A DNA stretch of 11,117 nt from Treponema sp. (GCA_016297405.1 JAEDGP010000061.1:1-11117), one strand, 5' to 3'. Counted from the stretch's first letter, positions 1 to 6,280 are shown. Made by a program: numbers and translations. Notes: a model not told the origin generated them from the sequence alone.

Positions 1-30
1 CTCATTACTTTTGGGACAGCCTCTTTTTTT
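1..30 (+). terminator. Half of a hairpin followed by a T-run (cut by window edge)
   Basis: The window opens with ACTTTTGGGACAGCCTC followed by seven T. This looks like the descending arm of an intrinsic terminator whose ascending arm (expected GAGGCTGTCCCAAAAG) lies left of the window. The same motif in reverse, GGCTGTCC preceded by a run of A, occurs at 11078-11085. The alternative is the terminal inverted repeat of an insertion sequence, since ends of the GGGCTGTCYCAAAAG type are known from IS1182-like elements. Only half the structure is visible, so the call is tentative. Confidence 0.4.
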
Positions 31-164
31 ATGTTTAATGAACGATACGAAAAAAATCATTTTTTTTGCAGAAATTTCTATACAAAGAATTTTTTGTTTT
101 TTGTCGAGAGGATTGATTTTCAGAAAAATGTATTGAAATCAGCCAATTAATTTAAAAAATCCTC

Positions 165-200
165 TTTATCCCAATTTCATAATTCTTTATAATTTATGTT
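165..200 (+). promoter_or_regulatory. icd promoter, predicted to give a leaderless mRNA
   Basis: A perfect -10 hexamer TATAAT lies at 188-193, with a weak -35 (TTTATC, 165-170) at 17-base spacing. Only seven bases (TTATGTT) separate the -10 box from the ATG at 201, so transcription would start at or within a base of the A of ATG. No purine-rich Shine-Dalgarno precedes the start. Upstream lies an 8-bp inverted repeat (AGAGGATT 107-114, AATCCTCT 158-165) whose right arm touches the -35 region and could be an operator; this is weak. The rest of 31-164 is A/T-rich, with no gene seen. Confidence 0.65.
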
Positions 201-1397
201 ATGGCAAAGATTCAGATGAAAAATGCTATCGCAGAGCTCGATGGCGATGAAATGACACGTGTTTTATGGAAGGTTATTAAGGACGAACTCCTTACACCTT
301 ATGTTGATTTGAAGACAGAATATTATGACCTAGGTCTTAAGGCTCGTGACGATTCTGACGACAAAATTACTTATGAAGCAGCAAACGCTATTAAACGTCT
401 TGGCGTTGGCGTAAAATGTGCCACAATCACATCTAATGCTGCCCGAATGGAAGAATACAAGCTTAAGCAGCTTACTCCTTCACCAAACGGAATTCTTCGT
501 GGTGAACTGGACGGAACAATCTTCCGTTCTCCAATTTTCGTAAACAACATTAAATGCAATGTTTCCAGCTGGGAAAAGCCAATAGTACTTGGTCGCCACG
601 GATACGGTGACGTTTACAAGAACTGCGAAATCAAAACTCCTTGCGCTGGAAAAGCAGAACTTGTTTTTACTGGTGAAGACGGTCAGGAAATCAGAAAGAC
701 TATTCAGGTGATGAAGGGACCTGGAATCATTCAGGGAATTCACAATCTTGATGCTTCTATCGAAAGCTTTGCACGCTGCTGCTTTAACTATGCTTTGGAT
801 CAGAAAATCAGCGTATGGCTTGGTACAAAAGATACAATTTCTAAGACTTATGACGGAAACTTTAAGGCAATCTTCCAGAAGGTATTCGACGAAGACTTTA
901 AGGCCAGGTTTGATGAAGCTGGAATTGAATATTTTTATACACTCATCGACGATGCAGTTGCACGGGTAATGAAGTCTAAGGGGGGATTCCTCTGGGCTTG
1001 TAAGAACTATGACGGCGACGTTATGTCTGATATGATTGCTTCAGCTTGTGGTTCACTTGCTATGATGACTAGTGTTCTTGTTTCTCCAAACGGTGAATTT
1101 GAATACGAAGCAAGCCACGGTACAGTTCAGAAGCACTATTACCGTTACCTTAAGGGTGAAAAAACTTCTACAAATCCTGTAGCTACAATCTTTGCATGGA
1201 CAGGTGCTCTTGCAAAGCGTGGTGAACTTGATGGAACTCAGGATCTGGTTGATTTTGCAAAGAAGCTTGAAAAGGCAACTTTGGATACAATTGAAGAAGG
1301 CTACATGACAGGTGATCTTGCAGCCCTTGCTGAACCAAAAGCAAAACAGATTCTCAATTCATGGGAATTTATTGCAGCAATTAAAGAGCGCCTTTAA
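201..1397 (+). CDS. icd: NADP-dependent isocitrate dehydrogenase, type II (eukaryote-like)
   Basis: Oxidative decarboxylation of isocitrate to 2-oxoglutarate with formation of NADPH, in the cytoplasm. The 398-residue protein resembles the homodimeric eukaryotic-type enzyme, not E. coli Icd. Visible motifs are ELDGDEMTR (12-20), ATIT (74-77), SPNG (94-97), R100, R109 and GRHGYGD (131-137, with R132 matching the isocitrate-binding Arg of human IDH1), KDTI (210-213), and the metal-binding YDGDVMSD (270-277). HGTVQKH (306-312) corresponds to the HGTVTRH cofactor loop; the Lys-His pair keeps the positive charge expected for the NADP 2'-phosphate. Full length, no frameshift. The first ATG gives the usual family N-terminus despite lacking a Shine-Dalgarno (see promoter). 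It stands alone and converges on the aldolase gene. In an organism without a full TCA cycle its role would be 2-oxoglutarate and NADPH supply; that is inference. Confidence 0.95.
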   Translation: MAKIQMKNAIAELDGDEMTRVLWKVIKDELLTPYVDLKTEYYDLGLKARDDSDDKITYEAANAIKRLGVGVKCATITSNAARMEEYKLKQLTPSPNGILRGELDGTIFRSPIFVNNIKCNVSSWEKPIVLGRHGYGDVYKNCEIKTPCAGKAELVFTGEDGQEIRKTIQVMKGPGIIQGIHNLDASIESFARCCFNYALDQKISVWLGTKDTISKTYDGNFKAIFQKVFDEDFKARFDEAGIEYFYTLIDDAVARVMKSKGGFLWACKNYDGDVMSDMIASACGSLAMMTSVLVSPNGEFEYEASHGTVQKHYYRYLKGEKTSTNPVATIFAWTGALAKRGELDGTQDLVDFAKKLEKATLDTIEEGYMTGDLAALAEPKAKQILNSWEFIAAIKERL

Positions 1398-1413
1398 TTA
1401 AAAAAAAATTGCT

Positions 1414-1459
1414 CCACAGAGGATTTGCAGACAGGTAAAAGGTCTGATTTTTTCTGTGG
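1414..1459 (+). terminator. Two-part hairpin just after icd
   Basis: CCACAGA (1414-1420) pairs with TCTGTGG (1453-1459), enclosing an inner stem CAGAC (1428-1432) / GTCTG (1442-1446). The inner stem is followed at once by ATTTTTT, so it could act as a first, weak terminator for icd before the stronger one at 1468. Alternatively it is a 3'-end stability structure. Confidence 0.4.
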
Positions 1460-1460
1460 T

Positions 1461-1501
1461 AAAAAAAATCCCGCTGAAACAAAGTTTCAGCGGGATTTTT
1501 G
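1461..1501. terminator. Two-way terminator between icd and fba
   Basis: Perfect 13-bp stem ATCCCGCTGAAAC (1468-1480) / GTTTCAGCGGGAT (1484-1496) with an AAA loop. It is flanked by eight A on the left and five T on the right, so it works for icd rightward and for the aldolase gene leftward. It lies 71 bases past the icd stop and about 20 bases past the aldolase stop. Confidence 0.92.
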
Positions 1502-1516
1502 CTTTACGGCCTAAAA

Positions 1517-2383
1517 CTAAGCTTGGTTAGCAGAACCGAAAGCCTTACAAAGGTCGATTACTTTAGCTGTGATAGCATCGAAACCTGGCTTAAGAAGCTT
1601 ACGTGGGTCGTAACCTTTTCCTTCGCGATCTTTGCCATCTTCTACATATTTGCGTGTAGCAGCAGCGAATTCAAGCTGGAGTTCTGTGTTGATGTTTACT
1701 TTTGAAACACCGTTTTCTACAGCGTGCTTTACCTGGTCGAAAGGAATTCCTGAACCACCATGGAGTACAAGAGGCTTTCCTTCAACAGCAGCATTAATTT
1801 TAGCAAGCTGATCGAAGTTCAATCCTTTCCAGTTAGCAGGGTACTTACCGTGGATGTTACCAATACCACAAGCAAGGAAGTCTACGCCAAGAGCTGCAAC
1901 GTTCTTACATTCTGTTGGGTCAGCAAGTTCGCCTTCAGAAGCAACGCCGTCTTCTTCACCACCAATGCCACCAACTTCGCATTCTACAGACATGCCTTTT
2001 GCGTGGGCAAGAGCGATGATTTCCTTTGATTTTTCAACGTTTTCATCGAATGGGAAGTGTGAGCCGTCAAACATTACAGATGTAAAGCCAGCTTCGATAA
2101 CTTTCTTTGCACCTTCGTATGTACCATGGTCAAGGTGAAGAGCTACAGGAACTGTGATGCCCATTGATTCGTAGAGATTGTTAACCATGTTAACTACTAC
2201 TTTGTATCCACCCATGTACTTTGCAGCGCCTTCTGAAACCTGGATGATAGCAGGTGATTTTGCTTCCTGAATACCAGCGAGGATAGACTTTGTCCATTCC
2301 AAGTTGTTTGTGTTGAATGCAGGAATTGCATAGTGGCCTTCGTGAGCCTTTTTTACCATTTCAACTGCTGAAACTAATGCCAT
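1517..2383 (-). CDS. fba: Class II fructose-1,6-bisphosphate aldolase
   Basis: Zinc-dependent reversible cleavage of fructose-1,6-bisphosphate to glyceraldehyde-3-phosphate and dihydroxyacetone phosphate, in glycolysis and gluconeogenesis. The 288 residues match the shorter (Bacillus FbaA-like) class II proteins. Visible residues are LDHG (84-87, catalytic Asp85 and zinc ligand His86), ECEVGGIGG (134-142, acidic residues of the metal site), GIGNIHGKY (173-181, zinc ligand His178), LHGGSGIP (207-214, zinc ligand His208) and the phosphate-binding NINTE (230-234). The start is set by a strong GGAGG (minus strand, 2395-2391) seven bases before ATG. Related tagatose-bisphosphate aldolases share these motifs, but the fructose enzyme is the simplest reading. 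The gene is monocistronic, with its own promoter, a structured leader and a terminator shared with icd. Codon choice looks like that of a highly expressed gene. Confidence 0.93.
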   Translation of the reverse strand: MALVSAVEMVKKAHEGHYAIPAFNTNNLEWTKSILAGIQEAKSPAIIQVSEGAAKYMGGYKVVVNMVNNLYESMGITVPVALHLDHGTYEGAKKVIEAGFTSVMFDGSHFPFDENVEKSKEIIALAHAKGMSVECEVGGIGGEEDGVASEGELADPTECKNVAALGVDFLACGIGNIHGKYPANWKGLNFDQLAKINAAVEGKPLVLHGGSGIPFDQVKHAVENGVSKVNINTELQLEFAAATRKYVEDGKDREGKGYDPRKLLKPGFDAITAKVIDLCKAFGSANQA

Positions 2384-2408
2384 TTTATTACCTCCGTAAA
2401 TGTAACTG

Positions 2409-2439
2409 TAATCGTGTAACTCATGACCTTACACGATTA
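2409..2439 (-). promoter_or_regulatory. Hairpin / inverted repeat in the fba 5' leader
   Basis: Perfect 11-bp inverted repeat (TAATCGTGTAA 2409-2419, TTACACGATTA 2429-2439) around a 9-base loop CTCATGACC. It lies between the predicted fba start site (near 2465) and the Shine-Dalgarno (2391-2395), so it would form a hairpin about 13 bases before the ribosome site. No T-run follows, so it is not a terminator. It may be a repressor operator on DNA or an RNA-level control or stabilising element. No known riboswitch class is recognised. Confidence 0.55.
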
Positions 2440-2471
2440 ATAAATTGCCCTGGCGAGGCGATTCGGAAAAT

Positions 2472-2500
2472 ACTATATCACAATTGATGTTTATTGAAAA
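2472..2500 (-). promoter_or_regulatory. fba promoter
   Basis: Read on the minus strand, -35 TTTTCA (2500-2495) and -10 TATAGT (2477-2472) are separated by 17 bases. This predicts a start near 2465 and a leader of about 80 bases that includes the hairpin at 2409-2439. The -35 is identical to the one proposed for ribF. Confidence 0.65.
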
Positions 2501-2510
2501 CAAGGAATAA

Positions 2511-2542
2511 AAAAATCCCGTCAGTTTTTGACGGGATTTTTT
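2511..2542. terminator. Terminator of the 70-aa membrane protein gene
   Basis: Stem ATCCCGTCA (2515-2523) / TGACGGGAT (2529-2537) with loop GTTTT, flanked by A-tracts on the left and six T on the right. It ends leftward transcripts of the small gene at 2556-2768, just before the fba promoter, and so insulates the two. The mirror A/T flanks would let it work in either direction. Confidence 0.9.
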
Positions 2543-2555
2543 CCTTGAAAAGGAT

Positions 2556-2768
2556 CTAGCAGATAACCTTGATGTCTTTGTACAAAAGAACAGTGATCAA
2601 GTCGATGAGCCAGACGATTCCGAATCCACCGAAGATGAAGAGAATGATTCCCAAAATCTTTGTTGATGTTTTTTTTGATTCAAGACGGCGAAGAAGTCCG
2701 TAAAGATCCCAGATAATAACGAGGATGATTTTTGCAAGAAAACCAAATCCTTTTGCGCCTTTAGCCAT
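2556..2768 (-). CDS. Small two-helix membrane protein, TM2-like C-terminus
   Basis: A 70-residue hydrophobic protein of unknown function. There are two likely membrane spans: about 10-26 (FLAKIILVIIWDLYGLL) and about 38-63, joined by a basic linker with RRLESKK. The second span contains GGFGIVWLIDLITVLL, which resembles the GGfGiwWliDl signature that ends TM2-domain proteins, but the first half of a full TM2 domain is not obvious. The start is supported by GGAGG on the minus strand (2779-2775) six bases before ATG, a TTGACA-bearing promoter region, and a dedicated terminator, so it is a real gene. No neighbour suggests its role; location in the cytoplasmic membrane is inferred from the hydrophobicity. 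Confidence 0.82.
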   Translation of the reverse strand: MAKGAKGFGFLAKIILVIIWDLYGLLRRLESKKTSTKILGIILFIFGGFGIVWLIDLITVLLYKDIKVIC

Positions 2769-2797
2769 TTGTAGCCTCCAATTTTTTTATTCTAATA

Positions 2798-2826
2798 ATT
2801 TTCCGTTATAAGTTGCGGTTTGTCAA
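2798..2826 (-). promoter_or_regulatory. Candidate promoter of the 70-aa membrane protein gene
   Basis: On the minus strand there is a consensus -35 TTGACA (2826-2821). At 17-base spacing the best -10 is GAAAAT (2803-2798), four of six matches. A better-looking TATAAC (2810-2805) is too close to this -35. The exact -10 is therefore uncertain. Confidence 0.42.
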
Positions 2827-2840
2827 TATGCGGCGATGCA

Positions 2841-2948
2841 ACAGGGATTGGAAGGGGCGCGAAGCGCGTGATTTTTTGAAGGAACTTCAAAAAATTACCG
2901 ACCGTGAGGGTAGCCCTGAAAAGCCCGTCAGGCGAAGCCTGGTTGCCC
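2841..2948. repeat. Cluster of GAA-loop hairpins, REP-like intergenic element
   Basis: A compact GC-rich block between two divergent genes. Three successive stems have the same loop, GAA: GCGC (2857-2860) / GCGC (2864-2867); ATTTTTTGAAG (2871-2881) / CTTCAAAAAAT (2885-2895), extendable to 14 bp with one G-T wobble; and CAGGC (2929-2933) / GCCTG (2937-2941). An outer helix GGGTAGCC (2908-2915) / GGTTGCCC (2941-2948) can alternatively close around the last hairpin. A reading frame runs through it, but its composition follows the hairpins. It is most likely a dispersed structured repeat or the 3' end of an untranslated RNA; copy number is unknown from this window. Confidence 0.55.
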
Positions 2949-2977
2949 AAAAAGGATTTTTATTGGTGGTGAAAATG

Positions 2978-2993
2978 TGCTATAATAGATGGT
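2978..2993 (+). promoter_or_regulatory. Extended -10 promoter of the SDR operon, predicted leaderless
   Basis: TGC followed by a perfect TATAAT (2981-2986) forms an extended -10 element; no good -35 is seen at 17 bases (TTTTAT, 2958-2963). Seven bases (AGATGGT) separate the box from ATG at 2994, so the transcript would begin at or next to the start codon. No convincing Shine-Dalgarno is present. This is the likely promoter for the four-gene run 2994-6191. Confidence 0.65.
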
Positions 2994-3806
2994 ATGAAAA
3001 AAATTGCTGTTGTTACAGGTGCCAGTTCTGGAATGGGTGCCGATTTTGCAAGACAGATTCCTTTTTGTGTTGATGTGGATGAAATTTGGCTTTTGGCCAG
3101 AAGGGTCACAAAGCTGGAGTCTGTTTGCGAAGATGTGAATCACAGTTGTGCGCAAGCTGGAATAAAAACTGTTGCTCGTTTCTTTGAGATTGATTTGAGT
3201 GGCAGACCTGGAGCTGCTGCTTTTCGGGAACTTCTTCTTAAAAACGGTTTTGCCGAAAATCAGATGGAATTAAAAGTTCTTGTGAACAATGCGGGCTTTG
3301 GAACTTATGGTACTTTTGAAGATACTCCTGTAGAAAAAGAGCTTGATATGATTGATTTGAACTGCTCTTCCTTAACTGGAATCTGTGGTTTTGCTCTTGA
3401 GTTTATGGGGGAAGGAAGCCTTCTTATAAATACGGCGAGCCTTGCGTCTTTTTTGCCCCTTGGAAACTTTGCTGTTTATGGTGCGTCAAAGGCTTTTGTT
3501 TTGAGTTTGACTATGGCGCTGGCTGCTGAATGGAAAGAAAAAGGAATCAAGGTTTGCGCTTTGTGTCCAGGTCCTGTTAGTACGGAGTTTGCAAATGTCG
3601 CTTCCAATGGAGCAAGGCCAGAGGTGCGTCATGGACTTTCTTCTGAGGCTGTGGTGAAGCATTGTCTGAAATGTTCTTTAAAAGGAAAAAAGATCGCAAT
3701 CTATGCACCAAAATGGAAGTTCAAGGCTTTTGCAAGCCGTTTTGTGGGTCGCTTTGCAGGGGCCTGGTTTACATATAAATATTGCAAAAGACCTTGTAAT
3801 CACTAG
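2994..3806 (+). CDS. Short-chain dehydrogenase/reductase (SDR), classical type
   Basis: NAD(P)-dependent oxidoreductase of unknown substrate, 270 residues, cytoplasmic. Classical SDR motifs are complete: the TGASSGMG nucleotide loop (8-15), LVNNAG (96-101), Asn123, catalytic Ser149, the Tyr162-x3-Lys166 pair (YGASK) and PG (192-193) after strand 6. LARR (34-37) after strand 2 places basic residues where NADP-preferring SDRs bind the phosphate. The C-terminal 30 residues are basic and aromatic (KWKFKAFASRF onward), which may favour membrane association, as in acyl or sterol-type SDRs; this is only a hint. It opens a run with a sugar-acid kinase and KDPG aldolase 43 bases downstream, so a role in reducing a uronate or keto-acid intermediate is possible, but it does not look like a typical KduD. 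The start is fixed by the promoter spacing. Confidence 0.85.
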   Translation: MKKIAVVTGASSGMGADFARQIPFCVDVDEIWLLARRVTKLESVCEDVNHSCAQAGIKTVARFFEIDLSGRPGAAAFRELLLKNGFAENQMELKVLVNNAGFGTYGTFEDTPVEKELDMIDLNCSSLTGICGFALEFMGEGSLLINTASLASFLPLGNFAVYGASKAFVLSLTMALAAEWKEKGIKVCALCPGPVSTEFANVASNGARPEVRHGLSSEAVVKHCLKCSLKGKKIAIYAPKWKFKAFASRFVGRFAGAWFTYKYCKRPCNH

Positions 3807-3849
3807 GTTATGCAAATAATTGGATTTTTGAGAAAAAAAGCAGGGGTTT

Positions 3850-4875
3850 ATGAATAAAATCGTTTTGTTTGGCGAAATTATGCTTCGCCTGAAATCGCCG
3901 GGAAAGGAAAGACTTTTTCAGACATCGAATATTGAGGCTGTCTTTGGTGGCAGTGAAGCCAATGTGGCTGTATCTCTTGGAATACTTGGGGAAAATGCTG
4001 TGTATGTGACTGCATTGCCTGATAGTGCTGTGGGAAAAGCTGCTTCAAGTTTTCTAAAAAGCCACGACGTGGATGTTCAGGCCATCTATACAAAAGGCCG
4101 GCTTGGAATATATTACCTTGAGCAGGGAGCTTGCCAGCGTCCGTCAAAAGTTATTTACGACAGAGATTACAGTTGTCTTTCCCTTTCTAAACCACAGGAT
4201 TATGAGTGGGAAAAGATTTTTGAAGGCGCAAGATGGTTTCATGTTTCAGGTGTTACGCCGGCCGTTTCTGCTGATGCCTGTGACTGCGTTTTTGAAGCTA
4301 TGAAACAGGCTAAGAGCGCTGGAGCGACTGTGTCCCTGGATTTGAATTTTCGTAAAAAGCTTTGGAATTATGGAAAAGCAGCGCCTGAAGTAATGAGAGA
4401 GCTTGCAAAGCTTTCTGATGTATTGATTGCGAACGAAGAAGATATTCAGAATTGTCTTGGAATTCAGCTAAAGAATCTGGCTACTCCAAGCCTTGGTTAT
4501 AAGACTTTGTGCGAGGATGTTAAGGCTGCTTTTCCGAACGCAAAGGTTGTGGCTGTAACGCTGCGGCATAGCTATTCTGCGGACAGAAACGGCTGGTCAT
4601 GTGTTTTGAGTGGACTCACTGGTTTTTATGAAAGTGCCAGTTACGATATTGAAAATATTGTGGAACGTGTTGGCGCCGGGGATTCTTTTTCAGCCGGTTT
4701 GATATATGCCTTGTGCAATTTTGAACAGGATAAGAAAGGGGAGCAGAAAAGCCTTGATTTTGCCTGTGCTGCTTCCTGTCTGAAACATTCCATTCCAGGT
4801 GATTTTAACCTGGCCACAAAAGATGAAATTTTGGCGCTTATGAACGGAAATTCTAATGGAAGGATAGTGCGATGA
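3850..4875 (+). CDS. kdgK: PfkB-family 2-keto-3-deoxygluconate kinase
   Basis: ATP-dependent phosphorylation of 2-keto-3-deoxygluconate (KDG) to KDPG, in uronate, pectin or Entner-Doudoroff breakdown. The 341-residue ribokinase-fold protein shows GGSEANVAVSLGILG (33-47, first PfkB signature), the DLNFRKKLW segment (164-172) typical of KDG kinases, NEED (195-198), and the GAGDSFSAG anion hole with catalytic Asp278 (275-283). AGGGG lies just before the ATG, with a short spacer. The gene overlaps the KDPG aldolase by 4 bases (ATGA), which implies translational coupling and makes KDG the best substrate assignment over fructose or ribose. Length is near the family norm. The symbol is by function and context; substrate specificity is not proven by sequence. 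Confidence 0.85.
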   Translation: MNKIVLFGEIMLRLKSPGKERLFQTSNIEAVFGGSEANVAVSLGILGENAVYVTALPDSAVGKAASSFLKSHDVDVQAIYTKGRLGIYYLEQGACQRPSKVIYDRDYSCLSLSKPQDYEWEKIFEGARWFHVSGVTPAVSADACDCVFEAMKQAKSAGATVSLDLNFRKKLWNYGKAAPEVMRELAKLSDVLIANEEDIQNCLGIQLKNLATPSLGYKTLCEDVKAAFPNAKVVAVTLRHSYSADRNGWSCVLSGLTGFYESASYDIENIVERVGAGDSFSAGLIYALCNFEQDKKGEQKSLDFACAASCLKHSIPGDFNLATKDEILALMNGNSNGRIVR

Positions 4876-5453
4876 AAGAGAATTTTTTTGCAAGACTCAT
4901 AATGGAAGGCAGAAAGCTTGCTGTTGTTTCTCCTGCTACTAAAGATGAAGCTGTTATGGCCGCGGAACGGTTGGTCCAGAAGAAAATCTACATCATGGAA
5001 ATCGCATACAGGAATCCTGACTGTCCCCAGCTCATTGATGATTGCATAAGGGCTGTGCGACGAATGGTTCCTCAGATGTTTGTTGCAGCCGCAACTGTAA
5101 CAAATGTAAAAACCGCAAAAAGGGCTTTGGCTTGTGGTGCACAAGCCATTGTTACACCTGGTTTTAATCTGAAAACCGTACGCTATTGCCTTCGCCATAA
5201 AATTCCTGTATTTCCTGGTGTGGCAACTCCTGGAGAAATCGAAGCGGCTATGAATATGGGGCTTCATCTTTTGAAGCTTTTTCCATGCGAAGTGCTGGGG
5301 GGTCAAAGCTATCTGAAGGCTCTTTTTGGGCCTTATCCTAAGGTTCGTTTTATTGTAAGCGGGGGGATAAACGCTGATAATGAAGCTGAATATCTTTCCC
5401 TTAAGAATGTTGCATGTGTAAGCGGTTCGTATCTTTCAAGGCAGGAAAAATAG
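4872..5453 (+). CDS. eda: KDPG aldolase (2-keto-3-deoxy-6-phosphogluconate aldolase)
   Basis: Class I aldolase cleaving KDPG to pyruvate and glyceraldehyde-3-phosphate. It has 193 residues, slightly short of the roughly 205-213 usual. Visible are the catalytic Glu43 in MEIAYR (42-47), TVTN (75-78; families usually read GAGTV, here AAATV), TPGFN (95-99), FPGVATPGEI (114-123), the Schiff-base Lys135 in LLKLFPCE (133-140) and the phosphate-binding SGGI (163-166). The start overlaps the kinase stop and is preceded by AAGGA. The pair gives a complete two-step path from KDG to central metabolism. No phosphogluconate dehydratase lies in the window, so feed from hexuronates or pectin is more likely than from gluconate-6-phosphate. 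KHG/KDPG dual specificity or a 6-phospho-galactonate substrate cannot be excluded. Confidence 0.9.
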   Translation: MKENFFARLIMEGRKLAVVSPATKDEAVMAAERLVQKKIYIMEIAYRNPDCPQLIDDCIRAVRRMVPQMFVAAATVTNVKTAKRALACGAQAIVTPGFNLKTVRYCLRHKIPVFPGVATPGEIEAAMNMGLHLLKLFPCEVLGGQSYLKALFGPYPKVRFIVSGGINADNEAEYLSLKNVACVSGSYLSRQEK

Positions 5454-5456
5454 AAT

Positions 5457-6191
5457 ATGGGGCAGCCACGACTTTTTTCGCTTATAGATAAGGCTTGTTA
5501 TGATTATGAACTTATCGAAAATGGGGATCGCATTTTGATTGGTGCTTCCGGCGGTAAGGATTCTACTGCTTTGATAGAGTATTTTGCCAATCGTGCAAAG
5601 CGAAAGAACTGTGGCTTTGAATACAAGGCGCTGCATGTTCAGTCGGAATTTGGCGGTGTATTGCCTTTGAATATAATGGAACTGTTTGAAAAGTGGCAGG
5701 TTCCTTTTGAACGTGTGGTGATCGATGTGCAAGGCAGGCTGAAGGATGGCAGGAAAATGAATTGCTATTGGTGTTCTACCCAGCGCCGTACCGAACTGAA
5801 CGATTATGCTATAAAGAATGGCTATAATAAGATTTGTCTTGGACATCATATGGATGATGTGCTTGAAACCTTTTTGATGAATGCCATTGGTAAGGGCGAA
5901 CTTAGCACGATGATTCCAAAACTCAAGTACAACAAGTATCCGGTTTCTATAATACGGCCGCTTTATTATGCTGACGTGCCGCTGATTGTGGAGCATGCAA
6001 AGAATATGGGGTACTTTGGATATACTTGTACATGCGATTTTCAGGATAATAGCACCAGAAAAGATGCAAGAAGCAAACTTGATGTGCTTACTGACGGAGA
6101 CTATCAGAAAAAGGCTATGCTTTTGAAGGCATTGAAGAATGTGAATCTTGAGTATTTGCCCACAGCTGAAAGTAAAAGGCGTTATAACTGA
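5457..6191 (+). CDS. TtcA-like PP-loop tRNA thiolase
   Basis: N-type ATP pyrophosphatase of the TtcA/TilS superfamily; TtcA makes 2-thiocytidine at tRNA position 32 using a 4Fe-4S cluster. The 244 residues show the PP-loop SGGKDS (31-36), NCYWC (102-106, CxxC pair Cys103 and Cys106), GHHMDDVLETF (129-139) and IRPL (166-169). TCTC (190-193) sits where TtcA has its third cluster Cys. It is shorter than E. coli TtcA (about 310), mainly at the ends. The gene begins 3 bases after eda and probably shares its transcript, although the function is unrelated to sugar-acid breakdown. TilS is less likely because the CxxC pattern fits TtcA. The exact tRNA target is uncertain, so no symbol is given. Confidence 0.8.
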   Translation: MGQPRLFSLIDKACYDYELIENGDRILIGASGGKDSTALIEYFANRAKRKNCGFEYKALHVQSEFGGVLPLNIMELFEKWQVPFERVVIDVQGRLKDGRKMNCYWCSTQRRTELNDYAIKNGYNKICLGHHMDDVLETFLMNAIGKGELSTMIPKLKYNKYPVSIIRPLYYADVPLIVEHAKNMGYFGYTCTCDFQDNSTRKDARSKLDVLTDGDYQKKAMLLKALKNVNLEYLPTAESKRRYN

Positions 6192-6195
6192 AGTT

Positions 6196-6280
6196 TATTG
6201 AATAATAATTTCAATAGTGCTAAACTTTTACACATATATTGAAGCCGAGCTTGTGCCCGACTGTAAAAAGAGGTCGAAAA
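6196..6280 (+). promoter_or_regulatory. Promoter and leader region of the aminotransferase gene
   Basis: Candidate -10 TATATT at 6235-6240; upstream is a 7-bp inverted repeat TATTGAA (6196-6202) / TTCAATA (6210-6216) covering the -35 region, a possible operator. The predicted leader of about 35 bases holds a Shine-Dalgarno AGAGG (6269-6273) seven bases before ATG at 6281. No leader-peptide attenuator is seen. Confidence 0.45.

Noticed and set aside
115..141. Imperfect inverted repeat TGATTTTCA ... TGAAATCA upstream of icd
   Set aside because: One-base bulge and A/T-rich composition make it likely chance; only the outer AGAGGATT/AATCCTCT repeat is mentioned, as weak.
2813..3073. Open frame of 86 codons across the GAA-hairpin element into the SDR gene
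   Set aside because: Its composition follows the hairpin block, it overlaps the SDR start in another frame, and it has no ribosome site. It is treated as a by-product of the repeat.
4641..5306. 221-codon open frame on the minus strand over kdgK and eda
   Set aside because: It lies opposite two well-supported genes, has no recognisable domain, and reads as low-quality Cys/His/Ser-rich sequence typical of antisense frames.
5436..5996. 186-codon minus-strand frame under the TtcA-like gene
   Set aside because: Antisense shadow; the plus-strand frame carries clear PP-loop and Cys motifs.
6239..6280. TTG start that would extend the aminotransferase by 14 residues
   Set aside because: It lies within the proposed -10 box, and the ATG at 6281 has a proper Shine-Dalgarno and the expected N-terminus.
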